In this document: positions 1 through 8,156 of the stretch, in pieces
Layout of the letters: each line of letters opens with the position of its first letter
How positions within the stretch are numbered: the stretch's first letter is position 1
From: Candidatus Aalborgicola lynettensis
GTDB lineage: Bacteria; Pseudomonadota; Gammaproteobacteria; Burkholderiales; Burkholderiaceae_C
DNA: 64,000 bases
Assembly: GCA_016719405.1 (NCBI GenBank)
Contig: JADJZE010000018.1
Span: forward strand, 372,001-436,000
Reading direction: 5' to 3'
Program-made: the position numbers and the translations under genes
The notes under the pieces: generated by a model
What the model saw: the letters and a program-made list of their open reading frames with translations, nothing else
The model's database searches: none
Told to the model about the DNA's origin: nothing

Positions 1-427
1 TTGCATCCACGTCACACGGGTGGCCATACACATGCACCGGCATGATGGCGGTGGTTTGCGGAGTGATGGCAGCCTCAATGCGGGCAGGGTCCAGGTTCAG
101 CGTTACCGGGTTGATATCCACAAAAACGGGTTTGATACCATTCCACAGCAGGGAGTGTGCCGTGGCCACAAAGGAATAGGGGGTGGTGATGACCTCACCG
201 GTAATCCGCAACGCCTGCAGCGCGGTAACCAGCGCCACCGTGCCATTGGTAAAAAGCGACAGGTATTCCACCCCAAGGTAATCGCACAAGGCCTGTTCCA
301 GTTGCACGTGAAAGGGGCCGCCGTTGGTCAGAATCTTGTTGGACCAAATTTTTTCCAGATAAGGAACAAACTCCTCCAGCGGCGGCAGGTGCGGTTGGGT
401 TACAAAAATAGGGGCGGGTTGGCTCAT
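1..427 (-). CDS. DegT/DnrJ/EryC1/StrS-family sugar aminotransferase, N-terminal part (cut by window edge)
   Basis: About 142 residues of the N-terminal part are present; the rest lies beyond base 1. The protein begins MSQPAPIFVTQPHLPPLEE and carries the family's N-terminal pattern: a 'NKILTNGGPFHVQLE' segment, 'LFTNGTVALVTAL' (cofactor-phosphate-binding region), 'TTPYSFVATAHSLLW' and 'PVFVDINPVTLNLDP', then 'IMPVHVYGHPCDV'. Family members are PLP-dependent enzymes that aminate keto-sugar nucleotides for surface polysaccharide or glycoprotein glycans. The catalytic lysine lies in the missing part, so activity cannot be judged. The start is the ATG at 427-425. Its neighbour is a damaged O-GlcNAc-transferase-like gene on the other strand, which suggests, but does not prove, a glycan locus. 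Confidence 0.9.
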   Translation of the reverse strand, partial: MSQPAPIFVTQPHLPPLEEFVPYLEKIWSNKILTNGGPFHVQLEQALCDYLGVEYLSLFTNGTVALVTALQALRITGEVITTPYSFVATAHSLLWNGIKPVFVDINPVTLNLDPARIEAAITPQTTAIMPVHVYGHPCDVDA

Positions 428-654
428 GGGGCAATGCGGGTTGGCGGCCGGATGTGGATTTGCAATTACCGGCATCCGGCGCACTCTACCCGATGCCACC
501 CGTCCATGGTTGCCAGTTGATCCGCCACGTGGCGCCTTTGGCACGGGAGGTCAATAGTTCGGCCCGTGTGGTCAATACCCCTCCACCACCGCAACGCCGA
601 TACTGTGAAGCAGTTTTCCGTGGCTGAATCCAGCCCGTCCACCTTGCACACGAT

Positions 655-2997
655 ATGCCCAGTTCCAGCACATTACCCACCCCACCCGACGTTGGTGTAA
701 CGTCCCACACGCTGGATATCCCAGCGCAGTTTGAACAGGCCCTGGCACTGCACCAGAGTGGCCAGTTGGCCCACGCGCAAGCCGGGTACGAGGCCCTGCT
801 GCGCATGCAGCCCGAACACGCCGATGCCTGGCACCTGCTGGGCGTTGTGGCCTTGCAAAGCGGCCAGTTGCAGCAGGCGCTGGAGTGCATTGGCCGCGCC
901 ATCCACCTGCAGCCGCAGCAGGCGGGTTTTTACATCAACCTGGGCAACGTACAAAAGGCCTTGCAGCAGCCCGAGGCGGCATTGGCCAGTTTCGAGCAGG
1001 CCATTGCCCTGCAGAGCGATTTGGCCGACGCCTACGCCCTGCGCGCCATCACCCTGCTGGAGTTGCAGCGGTTGGACGCCGCACTGGCCTGCCTGGATCA
1101 GTTCATTGCCCTGCAGCCCGGCGCGGCGCAGGCCTACTACTACCGGGGCATCGCACTGCAGCAACTGCAGCAGTTGCAGGGCGCTGTTGCCAGCTACGAC
1201 CAAGCCATTACCCTGGAACCCGCATTGGCCCAGGCCTGGTCCAACCGCGGCGTGGCCTTGCATGCCCTGCAGCAATTCGATGTGGCCATTGCCAGCTACG
1301 ACCAGGCCATTGCCCAGCAGGCCGACTATGCCGAGGCCCATTTCAACCGGGGTTGCGCGCTGCAGGCCCTGCACCGCCACGCCGACGCCATTGCCGCCTA
1401 TGACCGCACCATTGCCCTGCATAGCAACCATGCACAGGCCTATTGCAACCGTGGCAACGCACTCAAGGACTTGGGGCAAACCGCCGCCGCCGTGGCCAGC
1501 TACGACCAGGCTATAACGCTGGTACCCCACTACGCCGATGCCTGGCTCAACCGGGGGATCGCACTGGGCGTGCTGCGCAAGGCCGAGCAGGCGAAGAATG
1601 CTACCGCCGTGCGCTGGCGATAGACCCCACGCTGCCCGGGGGAAGCACTGCACAACCTGGCCCTGTCGCTGTTAACGCGCGGCGACATCCCCGCCGCCAC
1701 GCAGGGCTTTCGCAATGCCCTGGCAGCAGCCCCGCACCGCGACGATGCCCATTCCGGCCTGCTGCTGTGCCTGAGCAGTGATACCAACGTAGATGCCGCC
1801 ACGCTGTTTACCGAGCATGTGCGCTTTGGCACCCAGTTTGAAGCCCCGCTGCGACCACACTGGCCAGCCCACGCCAACGTAAAGACCCAGAACGCACGCT
1901 GAACATCGGTTTTGTCTCCGGGCGACCTGTACAGCCATGCGGTGGCAACCTTTATCGAGCCGTGCTGCAAGAACTCACTCAAGTCAGACAGGCTCGCACT
2001 GCACGCCTACTACAACAACACGGTGCACGACGCGGTGAACCAGCGCCTGCAAGGCTACTTTGACCGCTGGAGCGAGGTCAAAACACTGACCCATGCGGAC
2101 CTGGCCAACAGAATCCGCAGCGACGGCATTGACATCCTGATCGACCTCTCGGGCCACACCGGGCTCAACCGGCTGGTGACCTTTGCGCACAAGCCAGCTC
2201 CGATCCAGGCAACTTGGATCGGATTCCCGGACACACCGGACTGCACCGCCATGGACTACCTTCTTGGCGACAACCATTTTCCTGCCCAGCCGGCATGCTC
2301 CATCCTAGTTCACCGAAAAGCTGTCGCATTTGCCCGCCAGCCGGCATTTCTACCCTTTCGAGAATGCACCGCCAGTCAACGCCTGCCTGCCCGCACCAAC
2401 GGCTATCTCACCTTTGGTAGTTTCAACAAACTCAAAAAATTCAGTCCCTCAGTAGTCGCTCTGGGCTCGGGTGCTGCATGCTCACCCGCGCTCACGCATG
2501 GTTCTCGGTGGCATGGAAACCAGCGACAACCCGACCGTACTGCAGTGGTTTGCCAACGAAGGTATTGGTGCAGAGCGACTGCAGTTTCACCCTGTATCCG
2601 ACATGCCAACCTACCTGAAGTTGCACCACCAGGTGGACATCTGTCTGGACACCTTTCCCTACAGTGGCGGCACCACCACGTGGCACGCGGTGTGGATGGG
2701 GGTTCCCACCCTGACTCTGAGCGGAAAGACTCCCGTCAGCCGGACCGGATGCTCCATACTGGGGCATGTAGGCATTCATTCGTTTCAGGCCAATTCGCCA
2801 CAAGAGTTCATCAACATCAGTCTGGCTTGGGCAGACCAGCTCGACGAGCTGGCGCGCGTCCGAGCCAGCCTGCGCGAACGTTTCGCTCCTCCGCAGGACA
2901 GCCCCCCGGTCATCGGGCGGGCCTCGAAAAAGCCTTCCGCACCATGTGGCAACGCTGGTGCCAAGGCTTGCCGCCAGAGTCGTTTTCCGTTGATTAA
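655..2997 (+). pseudogene. TPR-repeat / SPINDLY-type O-GlcNAc transferase-like gene with many frameshifts
   Basis: Residues 1-310 in the first frame are about nine tandem TPR units (repeated 'AxASYDQAI' helices). Coding then hops between frames: the last TPR continues as 'EECYRRALAIDPTLP', then 'LNIGFVSGDLYSHAVATF', 'ILIDLSGHTGLNRL', 'QATWIGFPDT', 'YLTFGSFNKL', 'LDTFPYSGGTTTWHAVWMG', and finally 'KAFRTMWQRWCQGLPPESF' ending at 2997. These are the hallmark blocks of bacterial O-GlcNAc transferase-like (glycosyltransferase family 41) proteins. Breaks fall near 1590, 1640, 1885, 1918, 1957, 1980, 2300, 2460 and 2915. Several are repaired by changing one base in a short run (G or A or C), so sequencing error is a serious alternative to gene decay. 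If intact it would glycosylate proteins or a cell-surface target. Confidence 0.8.
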
Positions 2998-3043
2998 GCC
3001 CCCATCGCCAACCCGACCCATTCACACGCCAGGCCACGAAACC

Positions 3044-3268
3044 ATGCTCGCAAGCTCGCCGCCCGCCGCACCCATCCTCCTCCCCTGCCTGCTGGCCACC
3101 CTGTGCACCCTGGGCGCCTGCTCCACCGAAGCCTGGTACGAAGGCGCCAAGCGCAGTGCCGAAAACCAGTGCCGCCAGCAGCCCCCCGGTGCGGTGGAAG
3201 AATGCCTGGCACGCGTCAACAAGTCCCGCTACGACACCTACGAGAAAGAGCGCACCGCCCCGCGTTGA
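3044..3268 (+). CDS. Small predicted lipoprotein, 74 aa
   Basis: A 74-residue protein with a hydrophobic signal segment (about residues 10-25) ending in a lipobox L-G-A-C, with Cys26 as the expected lipidated residue. The mature part is about 49 residues, hydrophilic, with two more cysteines (43 and 54) that could form a disulfide, and a charged C-terminus (YEKERTAPR). It probably sits in the outer or inner membrane facing the periplasm. It lies 50 bp upstream of trmB on the same strand. I do not recognise a named family. The start is the ATG at 3044; the same frame continues upstream into the frameshifted OGT-like gene, but the signal peptide fixes the start here. Confidence 0.7.
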   Translation: MLASSPPAAPILLPCLLATLCTLGACSTEAWYEGAKRSAENQCRQQPPGAVEECLARVNKSRYDTYEKERTAPR

Positions 3269-3320
3269 GAGCGGCACGCGACCGCACTGCCTACAATGCA
3301 GGCCTTCACGAAAGCGCCGC

Positions 3321-4145
3321 ATGACCACCGAACACACCCCGCCCGCCGCCGGCAGTACCACCCCCAGCACGGCCACCGCGGCCGACACGGCGCAGGCCAC
3401 CACCGGCGCCAAGCCCTTCATGCGCACCATCAAGAGCTTCGTCAAACGCGCAGGCCGCACCACCACCGGCCAGGCCAAGGCGTTTGAAGAACTGGGCCCG
3501 CAGTTTTTGCTGCCGTACCAGGCTTCTGCTATTAATTTAGTAGCTGTCTTCGCACGTCCGACGGGCGCAAATGGCCAAAATGATGCACAAGCACCGAGCC
3601 GGCACCCGGTGGTGCTGGAAATCGGTTTTGGCATGGGCGAAGCCACCGCCCACATTGCCGGTGTATTGCCCGACACCCATTTCCTGTGCTGCGAGGTGCA
3701 TGAACCCGGCGTGGGTGCGCTGCTCAAGCGCATTGGCGAGCAGGGCCTGACCAACATCCGCATCTGCGCGCACGACGCGGTAGAGGTCATCGACCACATG
3801 CTGCCCCTGCAAAGCCTGGACGGCGTGCACATCTTCTTCCCCGACCCCTGGCACAAGACCAAGCACAACAAGCGCCGCCTGATCCAGTCGCCCCTGGTGG
3901 CCAAGCTGGCCCAGCGCCTCAAGGTGGGCGGCTACCTGCACTGCGCCACCGACTGGCAGCCCTACGCCGAGCAGATTCTGGAAGTGCTCAGCGCCGAGCC
4001 GCGCCTGAAAAACCGCGCGCTGGCCACCAACCGCGAACTCAATGGCTATGCGCCCAAGCCACACTACCGGCCCCTGACCAAGTTCGAAAACCGTGGACTC
4101 AAGCTTGGCCATGGTGTGTGGGATGTGGTGTTCGAGCGGGTGTAG
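3321..4145 (+). CDS. trmB: tRNA (guanine-46-N7)-methyltransferase
   Basis: A 274-residue SAM-dependent enzyme that methylates N7 of G46 in the variable loop of tRNA. Diagnostic segments are 'VLEIGFGMGEA' (SAM-binding loop), 'FLCCEVHEPGVGALL', 'IFFPDPWHKTKHNKRRL' (the TrmB signature) and the C-terminal 'LTKFENRGLKLGHGVWD'. The start ATG at 3321 follows the upstream lipoprotein by 52 bp. Between 'FLLPYQA' and 'HPVVLEIGFG' there is an extra stretch of about 20 residues (SAINLVAVFARPTGANGQ...) that is encoded by a copy of the dispersed palindromic repeat (3522-3583) lying in frame inside the gene. It falls just before the catalytic domain, in a region that is normally a variable linker, so the enzyme may still work. 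Confidence 0.95.
   Translation: MTTEHTPPAAGSTTPSTATAADTAQATTGAKPFMRTIKSFVKRAGRTTTGQAKAFEELGPQFLLPYQASAINLVAVFARPTGANGQNDAQAPSRHPVVLEIGFGMGEATAHIAGVLPDTHFLCCEVHEPGVGALLKRIGEQGLTNIRICAHDAVEVIDHMLPLQSLDGVHIFFPDPWHKTKHNKRRLIQSPLVAKLAQRLKVGGYLHCATDWQPYAEQILEVLSAEPRLKNRALATNRELNGYAPKPHYRPLTKFENRGLKLGHGVWDVVFERV
3522..3583 (+). repeat. Dispersed palindromic repeat, copy A (inside trmB)
   Basis: The core gctattaatttagtagctg is an imperfect palindrome, followed by tcttcgcacgtccgacgggc and then gcaaatggccaaaatg. Six more copies occur at 7323-7378, 8239-8297, 20472-20530, 37378-37440, 39313-39370 and 53476-53536. This copy is read through in frame by trmB. Confidence 0.8.
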
Positions 4146-4209
4146 CGATATGTTCGACGCACTGACTCCTTTCAACAAGGGTATGACGGCAGTGCGCTGT
4201 GCAACCAAC

Positions 4210-4299
4210 GGGCTGGGTGGCAATGGATTTTGCTCCGTGTCCCCCGCCCGCTGCGCGGGCTCCTCCTTAACCTGCGCAAAACCCATTGCCACCCAGCCC
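4210..4299. repeat. 90-bp inverted repeat between trmB and the pseudouridine synthase gene
   Basis: The arms 4210-4233 and 4276-4299 are 24 bp long and complementary with one mismatch (GGGCTGGGTGGCAATGG.TTTTGC). The 42-bp interior holds a second GC-rich hairpin (cccgc/gcggg around 4243-4260). It could be a strong terminator for trmB, although no T-run follows it, or a small MITE-like mobile palindrome. It ends 20 bp before the next start codon. Confidence 0.75.
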
Positions 4300-4318
4300 T
4301 CGCGCCCTTGCATAGACC

Positions 4319-5251
4319 ATGGCCCTGCACCGGCCTAATGCGCCCCCAAGCCGAAACGGCGTGGGGGCCAGTTGCGTGGTGCTACCCATCGGGCCGTGGA
4401 CGCGGGTGATCGACTTTTTGCCGCAGCGCTTTCCCGGCGTCAGCATGGACACCTGGCTGCAACGCCTGCACGCAGGTGAGGTGATCGACGACCAGGGCCA
4501 GGTGCTAAAGCCCGACGCGCCCTACCGCGCCGGGCTGCGCGTGTACTACTTTCGCGCCGTGGAGGTGGAGCCGCCCATCCCCTTTAAAGCTACCGTGCTG
4601 TGGCAAGACGACCATCTGCTGGTGGTGGACAAGCCGCATTTTCTGCCCGTTATGCCCTCTGGCAAATACTTGCAAGAAACCGTGCTGATCCGCCTGAAGA
4701 AGGCGCTGGGGCTGGACGCGCTGGTGCCCATCCACCGCATCGACCGCGACACCGCCGGGCTGGTGCTGTTCTCCAAACAAGCCGCCACCCGCGGCGCCTA
4801 CCAGGACCTGTTTCGCACGCGGCAAGTACACAAAACCTACCAGTGCATCGCCCCCTGGAACCCCGCCCTGCCCTGGCCGATCACCCGCGAAAGCCGCATA
4901 GCCCCGGCGCAGCACTTCATGCAGCAGTGCGAAGTGGACGGAGTGCCTAATGCCCGCACCCACATTCAGGTGCTGGACGTACACGGCCCCTGGGCGCGCT
5001 ACACCCTGCATCCCATCACCGGCCAGCGCCACCAGTTGCGCGTGCACATGGCCGCACTGGGCTTGCCCCTGCTGGGCGACGGCATCTACCCCACCCTCAC
5101 GCCCGAAGGCGTGCCCGACTACACCAAGCCGCTGCAACTGCTGGCCCAATCCATCGCTTTTACCGACCCGCTCACGTGCGAGGTACGCCAGTTTCACAGC
5201 CAGCAGCAGCTGAAGACATGGGAGGGCGTGGAGAGGGATTTTGGCCGATAG
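4319..5251 (+). CDS. RluA-family RNA pseudouridine synthase
   Basis: A 310-residue pseudouridine synthase that isomerises uridine in rRNA or tRNA. The catalytic motif is 'HRIDRDTAGLVLFSK', with the nucleophilic Asp in RIDRDT; 'VVDKPHFLPVMPSG' and the C-terminal 'LHPITGQRHQLRVHMAALG' and 'LLGDGIYP' motifs fit the RluA/RluC/RluD group. An N-terminal S4-like part (about residues 25-80) precedes the catalytic domain. The exact RNA target cannot be told from sequence. The start ATG at 4319 lies just past a large inverted repeat. A decayed second copy of its C-terminal coding region occurs at 6565-6705, beyond the following methyltransferase gene. Confidence 0.88.
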   Translation: MALHRPNAPPSRNGVGASCVVLPIGPWTRVIDFLPQRFPGVSMDTWLQRLHAGEVIDDQGQVLKPDAPYRAGLRVYYFRAVEVEPPIPFKATVLWQDDHLLVVDKPHFLPVMPSGKYLQETVLIRLKKALGLDALVPIHRIDRDTAGLVLFSKQAATRGAYQDLFRTRQVHKTYQCIAPWNPALPWPITRESRIAPAQHFMQQCEVDGVPNARTHIQVLDVHGPWARYTLHPITGQRHQLRVHMAALGLPLLGDGIYPTLTPEGVPDYTKPLQLLAQSIAFTDPLTCEVRQFHSQQQLKTWEGVERDFGR

Positions 5252-5368
5252 CCCCATGCAGAACATGCTTAAGAAGCCAGAATTTTGCGATGTACTATGC
5301 GGCTGACCAAAACGACACGCCAACCTGTCCAAAACCGCAGGCGTTCAACACAACAACAAGGACTCAGC

Positions 5369-6562
5369 ATGACCACCATCACCTCTGCATCCCCTGCATG
5401 CAATGTTTGCGGCAAAACTGCATTGCGTGAGGTTTTGCACCTCCCGGCGTTTCCGCTTAATTCGCGTTACCTCAAGACACCTTCCTGGGAAAAATACCTG
5501 GCCGACTTCACTTTGCATGCATGCCAAGCCTGCTCCCATCTGCAAGGCATTTCTGCAATGGCTTTGTCCAGTATCTACAACACTGAATACGATTACGCCA
5601 GCGGCAGTGATGGCGTTAGCGCCCGCCAAAAGTGGCTGCTAAGTCGAGCCTCGTATTTTGCAAAAGGCAAGCAATACAACCGCGTCATTGAAATTGGCTG
5701 CAACAACCTTTCGCTCATGAAGGGGCTTAGAGCCAGCGGGATTGCGGCCAAGCACTGGATAGGAATCGACCCCGTGCCCTTGGCCTCCCCGGTCGATGAT
5801 GTGACATTCATTAACGGTTATTCGCAAGACGTCGACATCCCTCACTTTGATCCATCACTACCGGATTTGGTTGTCGCGGATCAGGTTTTTGAACACATCC
5901 CCGCATTGAACAGCGTGCTAACCGACCTGAACGGTAAAGTTGGCGCTGGCTCGTCTTACATGGTCTGCGTACCCAGCCTGGAACTGCTGGTTGAGAACCT
6001 GTCCTTTCACAACATCATTCATGAACATCTGAATTACTTTTCAGTGAAGTCCATGCGGAATCTGTTCGAGCCCAATGGCATGGCACTCGAACACAGCGAA
6101 CTCAATAATTCGCAAACCGTCGGCTACCTGCTGCAAATGTGGAACAGGTCGGATGGTGTGAAACCTGTGGAGATGGAGTGTGCCGATCCGGCAGAACTGC
6201 TGGTTGAATTCGATGCCAAATACCGCTACTTCTTGGGCTCGTTGCGCCTGACAAGCAGTTTCTTGAACAATCAGTTTGCCGGCAGTTCCTGCTACGGATT
6301 CGGTGCATCGGATATCACCTCGCAGCTTGCCTATTTTGCAAACACCGATTTTTCCATGCTCAGGTACATCCTGGATGACACACCGTACAAACAGAACAAG
6401 TTCATGCCACTGGTTCATTCCATGGTTGTGGGGCCGAGCCAGGTCAGCGATCTGAGTAAAGCCGTCATTTTTGTCACGGCACCGCAGGCCAACCGACCGA
6501 TCGTGAAGCGCCTGTCAGAACTCAATGTGCGAAAGATAATACTTCCATTCAGTTTGATGTGA
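5369..6562 (+). CDS. Class I SAM-dependent methyltransferase with N-terminal zinc-ribbon, sugar C-methyltransferase type
   Basis: A 397-residue protein with three parts. Residues 8-60 hold paired cysteines (CNVCGK ... CQAC), typical of the putative zinc-binding domain of NovU/TylC3-type sugar methyltransferases. A Rossmann SAM domain follows, with 'VIEIGCNNLSLMKGL' as motif I and 'PDLVVADQVFEHIPALN'. The C-terminal third ('CYGFGASDITSQLAYF', 'IFVTAPQANRPIVKRL') matches the companion C-terminal domain of that family. It probably methylates a nucleotide-linked sugar or related metabolite. The start ATG at 5369 has AAGGA about 9 bp upstream; an earlier in-frame ATG at 5285 lacks this. The gene lies between an intact and a broken copy of the same pseudouridine synthase 3' region, which hints at insertion with duplication. 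Confidence 0.82.
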   Translation: MTTITSASPACNVCGKTALREVLHLPAFPLNSRYLKTPSWEKYLADFTLHACQACSHLQGISAMALSSIYNTEYDYASGSDGVSARQKWLLSRASYFAKGKQYNRVIEIGCNNLSLMKGLRASGIAAKHWIGIDPVPLASPVDDVTFINGYSQDVDIPHFDPSLPDLVVADQVFEHIPALNSVLTDLNGKVGAGSSYMVCVPSLELLVENLSFHNIIHEHLNYFSVKSMRNLFEPNGMALEHSELNNSQTVGYLLQMWNRSDGVKPVEMECADPAELLVEFDAKYRYFLGSLRLTSSFLNNQFAGSSCYGFGASDITSQLAYFANTDFSMLRYILDDTPYKQNKFMPLVHSMVVGPSQVSDLSKAVIFVTAPQANRPIVKRLSELNVRKIILPFSLM

Positions 6563-6564
6563 AG

Positions 6565-6705
6565 CCCCTGGGCGGGCTACGCGCTGCAACCCATCACAGG
6601 CCGCGCATGCACAGGCTGCGCTGGGCCTGCCACTGCTGGGCGACGGCCTCTACCCCACCCGCACGCCCGAAGGTGTGCTGGACTACCCCAAGTCCCTGCC
6701 ACCAC
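6565..6705 (+). pseudogene. Decayed fragment of an RluA-family pseudouridine synthase gene
   Basis: The DNA 'ccctgggcgggctacgcgct' and the following ~140 bp match the 3' part of the intact gene at about 4986-5130, including the stretch coding for 'LPLLGDG-YPT-TPEGV-DY'. The part for the conserved 'GQRHQLRVHMA' is shortened and out of frame. It starts two bases after the methyltransferase stop. No full reading frame remains. Confidence 0.72.
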
Positions 6706-6744
6706 CCGCTGCCTGCCTACCGCCCATACACCAATGGAACCGAC

Positions 6745-7344
6745 ATGATCACTACCACCCTCCAAACCATCCTTTTGCTGTGGGCCAGTTACTGTCTTTT
6801 GCGTGTATGGCGTGCACCAGGCAACGCCGTGCAGGTTAGCGCAGAGGTGATTGCGAACTGCCCGAATGACTTTGCATTCCAAACCTACATGAAGGTCAGA
6901 GAGTTCTACCTGCAACTCAGCCCTGCGCACAAAAAGTACGAACTGCACGGAACCGACCTCACCAAGGACGTGGTTATCGACGTGTGGGAAGATGCTGGGT
7001 TTCAGTTTGTGCGCCACCAGTACCGGGTTACCGGGCTGATTCCGCGGGAGCGCATGCGCCTGGTGTCGGAGAAGAGCCAGGTCCGTGTGCTGGGTTTATT
7101 CAAGGGCCAGACACGCTCCGAAGTGGAGTTTCGGTTTCGCCCCGCCAGCGCAAGCGAATGCGCTCTGGGCTTGACGATTTGCATCGTCTTTCCCAACCGG
7201 TTGCGGCACTGGTTGGCACGCATGTTCTTCACACAGGCCATCTGGCAAGCCCATGCCAAGGAAGAGATGATGCAACTGGCCAAGGTAATGGAGCAGCGAT
7301 TCGCTCAGAATAACAACCCCCAAAAAGGCACCCAACCCACGTAA
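6745..7344 (+). CDS. Uncharacterised membrane-anchored protein, possibly SRPBCC-like
   Basis: A 199-residue protein with one N-terminal hydrophobic segment (MITTTLQTILLLWASYCLL) followed by a soluble domain of about 170 residues. Alternating strands such as 'FVRHQYRVTGLIPRERMRL' and 'VRVLGLFKGQTRSEVEFRF', and a long C-terminal helix (AKEEMMQLAKVMEQRF), resemble a START/SRPBCC ligand-binding fold, but this is only a shape-based guess. No catalytic motif is visible. The ATG at 6745 is preferred because it places the membrane segment at the N-terminus; sequence upstream in the same frame is pseudogene. The last seven residues and the stop codon lie inside a copy of the dispersed palindromic repeat (7323-7378). 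Confidence 0.6.
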   Translation: MITTTLQTILLLWASYCLLRVWRAPGNAVQVSAEVIANCPNDFAFQTYMKVREFYLQLSPAHKKYELHGTDLTKDVVIDVWEDAGFQFVRHQYRVTGLIPRERMRLVSEKSQVRVLGLFKGQTRSEVEFRFRPASASECALGLTICIVFPNRLRHWLARMFFTQAIWQAHAKEEMMQLAKVMEQRFAQNNNPQKGTQPT

Positions 7345-7378
7345 AAGGTGCGCAAGCAGCTACTCTTTTGATAGCAAT
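7323..7378 (-). repeat. Dispersed palindromic repeat, copy B
   Basis: Read on the minus strand it contains attgctatcaaaagagtagc followed by tgcttgcgcac, as in the other copies; the part further out is diverged. It overlaps the 3' end of the upstream gene and supplies that gene's TAA stop. Confidence 0.7.
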
Positions 7379-7455
7379 TCTGTAAATACCCTTGCAAACA
7401 ACGGCGCCACCAAGGTGAATTCAGCCCCGCAACGGGTGTGTGGCGGGCCAGACTT

Positions 7456-7836
7456 TTAGTGCAGCACGGGCTGGTGTTCTACGCCAAAGCGCTGCGCCAG
7501 TGCGGACAGGCGCTTATCCAGCGTCCACAGTTCGGCACCGGGCGTCATGAGGGTGGATGCCAGCAGCAGCATGTCCACCAGGCCACACCCCAGCCCATAC
7601 AGCTGCTCGCGCTCGATGAGGGCCATGGCTTCGCGCACACTGGCCTGCTGTGGCTGCTGCAGTGCGGCCAAATCGGCCAGCGTTTGCAAGCGCGCGGGTG
7701 GCGTTCCGCAGGCCAGTTCGCCCAGCACCATGGGGTGCGTCATGACCAGATCGAGCAGCAGCAGATCGACCAGGGCCTGGTTATGTTGGCGAAAGTGCTG
7801 CACCCAGACCGAGGTGTCTACCAACACCAGCTTCAC
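7456..7836 (-). CDS. vapC: VapC-type PIN-domain toxin
   Basis: A 126-residue PIN-domain protein, the usual VapC size. The acidic residues expected to hold the catalytic metal are visible: Asp7 in 'LVDTSVWV', Glu40 in 'MVLGELACG', Asp88 in 'GLVDMLLLAS' and Asp107 in 'WTLDKRL'. VapC toxins are endoribonucleases, many of which cut tRNA or rRNA. Its start overlaps the end of the antitoxin gene by 4 bp (ATGA), the standard translationally coupled vapBC arrangement. All key residues are present, so it is probably active. Confidence 0.92.
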   Translation of the reverse strand: MKLVLVDTSVWVQHFRQHNQALVDLLLLDLVMTHPMVLGELACGTPPARLQTLADLAALQQPQQASVREAMALIEREQLYGLGCGLVDMLLLASTLMTPGAELWTLDKRLSALAQRFGVEHQPVLH

Positions 7837-8033
7837 TGCGCGCCCTCGCGCTGGCGAGGAATATCCACCATGTCTGGCAGAGTCGCGCCCAATGCTGCCA
7901 AGCGTTTGGAGGCCTGAACCCGAACGAAGGTCTTGACCGCTTCGCGAAACAAATCGGCCTTGTCCATCGCCGGGTCGGCCAACTCCAGCGCCCGCTCATA
8001 CAGCGCATCATCCAGCGTCACGGTGGTTCGCAT
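7833..8033 (-). CDS. vapB: VapB-type antitoxin (ribbon-helix-helix)
   Basis: A 66-residue protein beginning MRTTVTLDDALYERALELA, a ribbon-helix-helix DNA-binding pattern, followed by 'DLFREAVKTFVRVQASKRLAALG', typical of VapB proteins paired with PIN toxins. The C-terminal tail (DMVDIPRQREGAQ) is the part that normally wraps the toxin. It is the first gene of the pair and should repress its own promoter in the 8034-8156 gap. A neighbouring AT-rich stretch (ttacatcaaattggcattac) there could hold the operator. Confidence 0.88.
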   Translation of the reverse strand: MRTTVTLDDALYERALELADPAMDKADLFREAVKTFVRVQASKRLAALGATLPDMVDIPRQREGAQ

Positions 8034-8156
8034 ACGTCCTCCAAAACATCAAATTCAGCATCACTTTACATCAAATTGGCATTACCACCGAGTTAATAGT
8101 CAAGTGGCGCACTCCTAAACCCCGCACGCCGCAGCACCCGTTCGCAGGGATTTGGG

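Noticed and set aside
2492..3922. A 476-residue open frame on the minus strand opposite trmB and the OGT-like gene
   Set aside because: Its translation is rich in Arg, Gly, Cys and Trp with no domain pattern; the plus strand has recognisable genes over the same bases.
6763..7344. Calling the 199-residue membrane protein a polyketide cyclase
   Set aside because: The SRPBCC resemblance rests only on secondary-structure feel; no ligand or catalytic residues identify a function.
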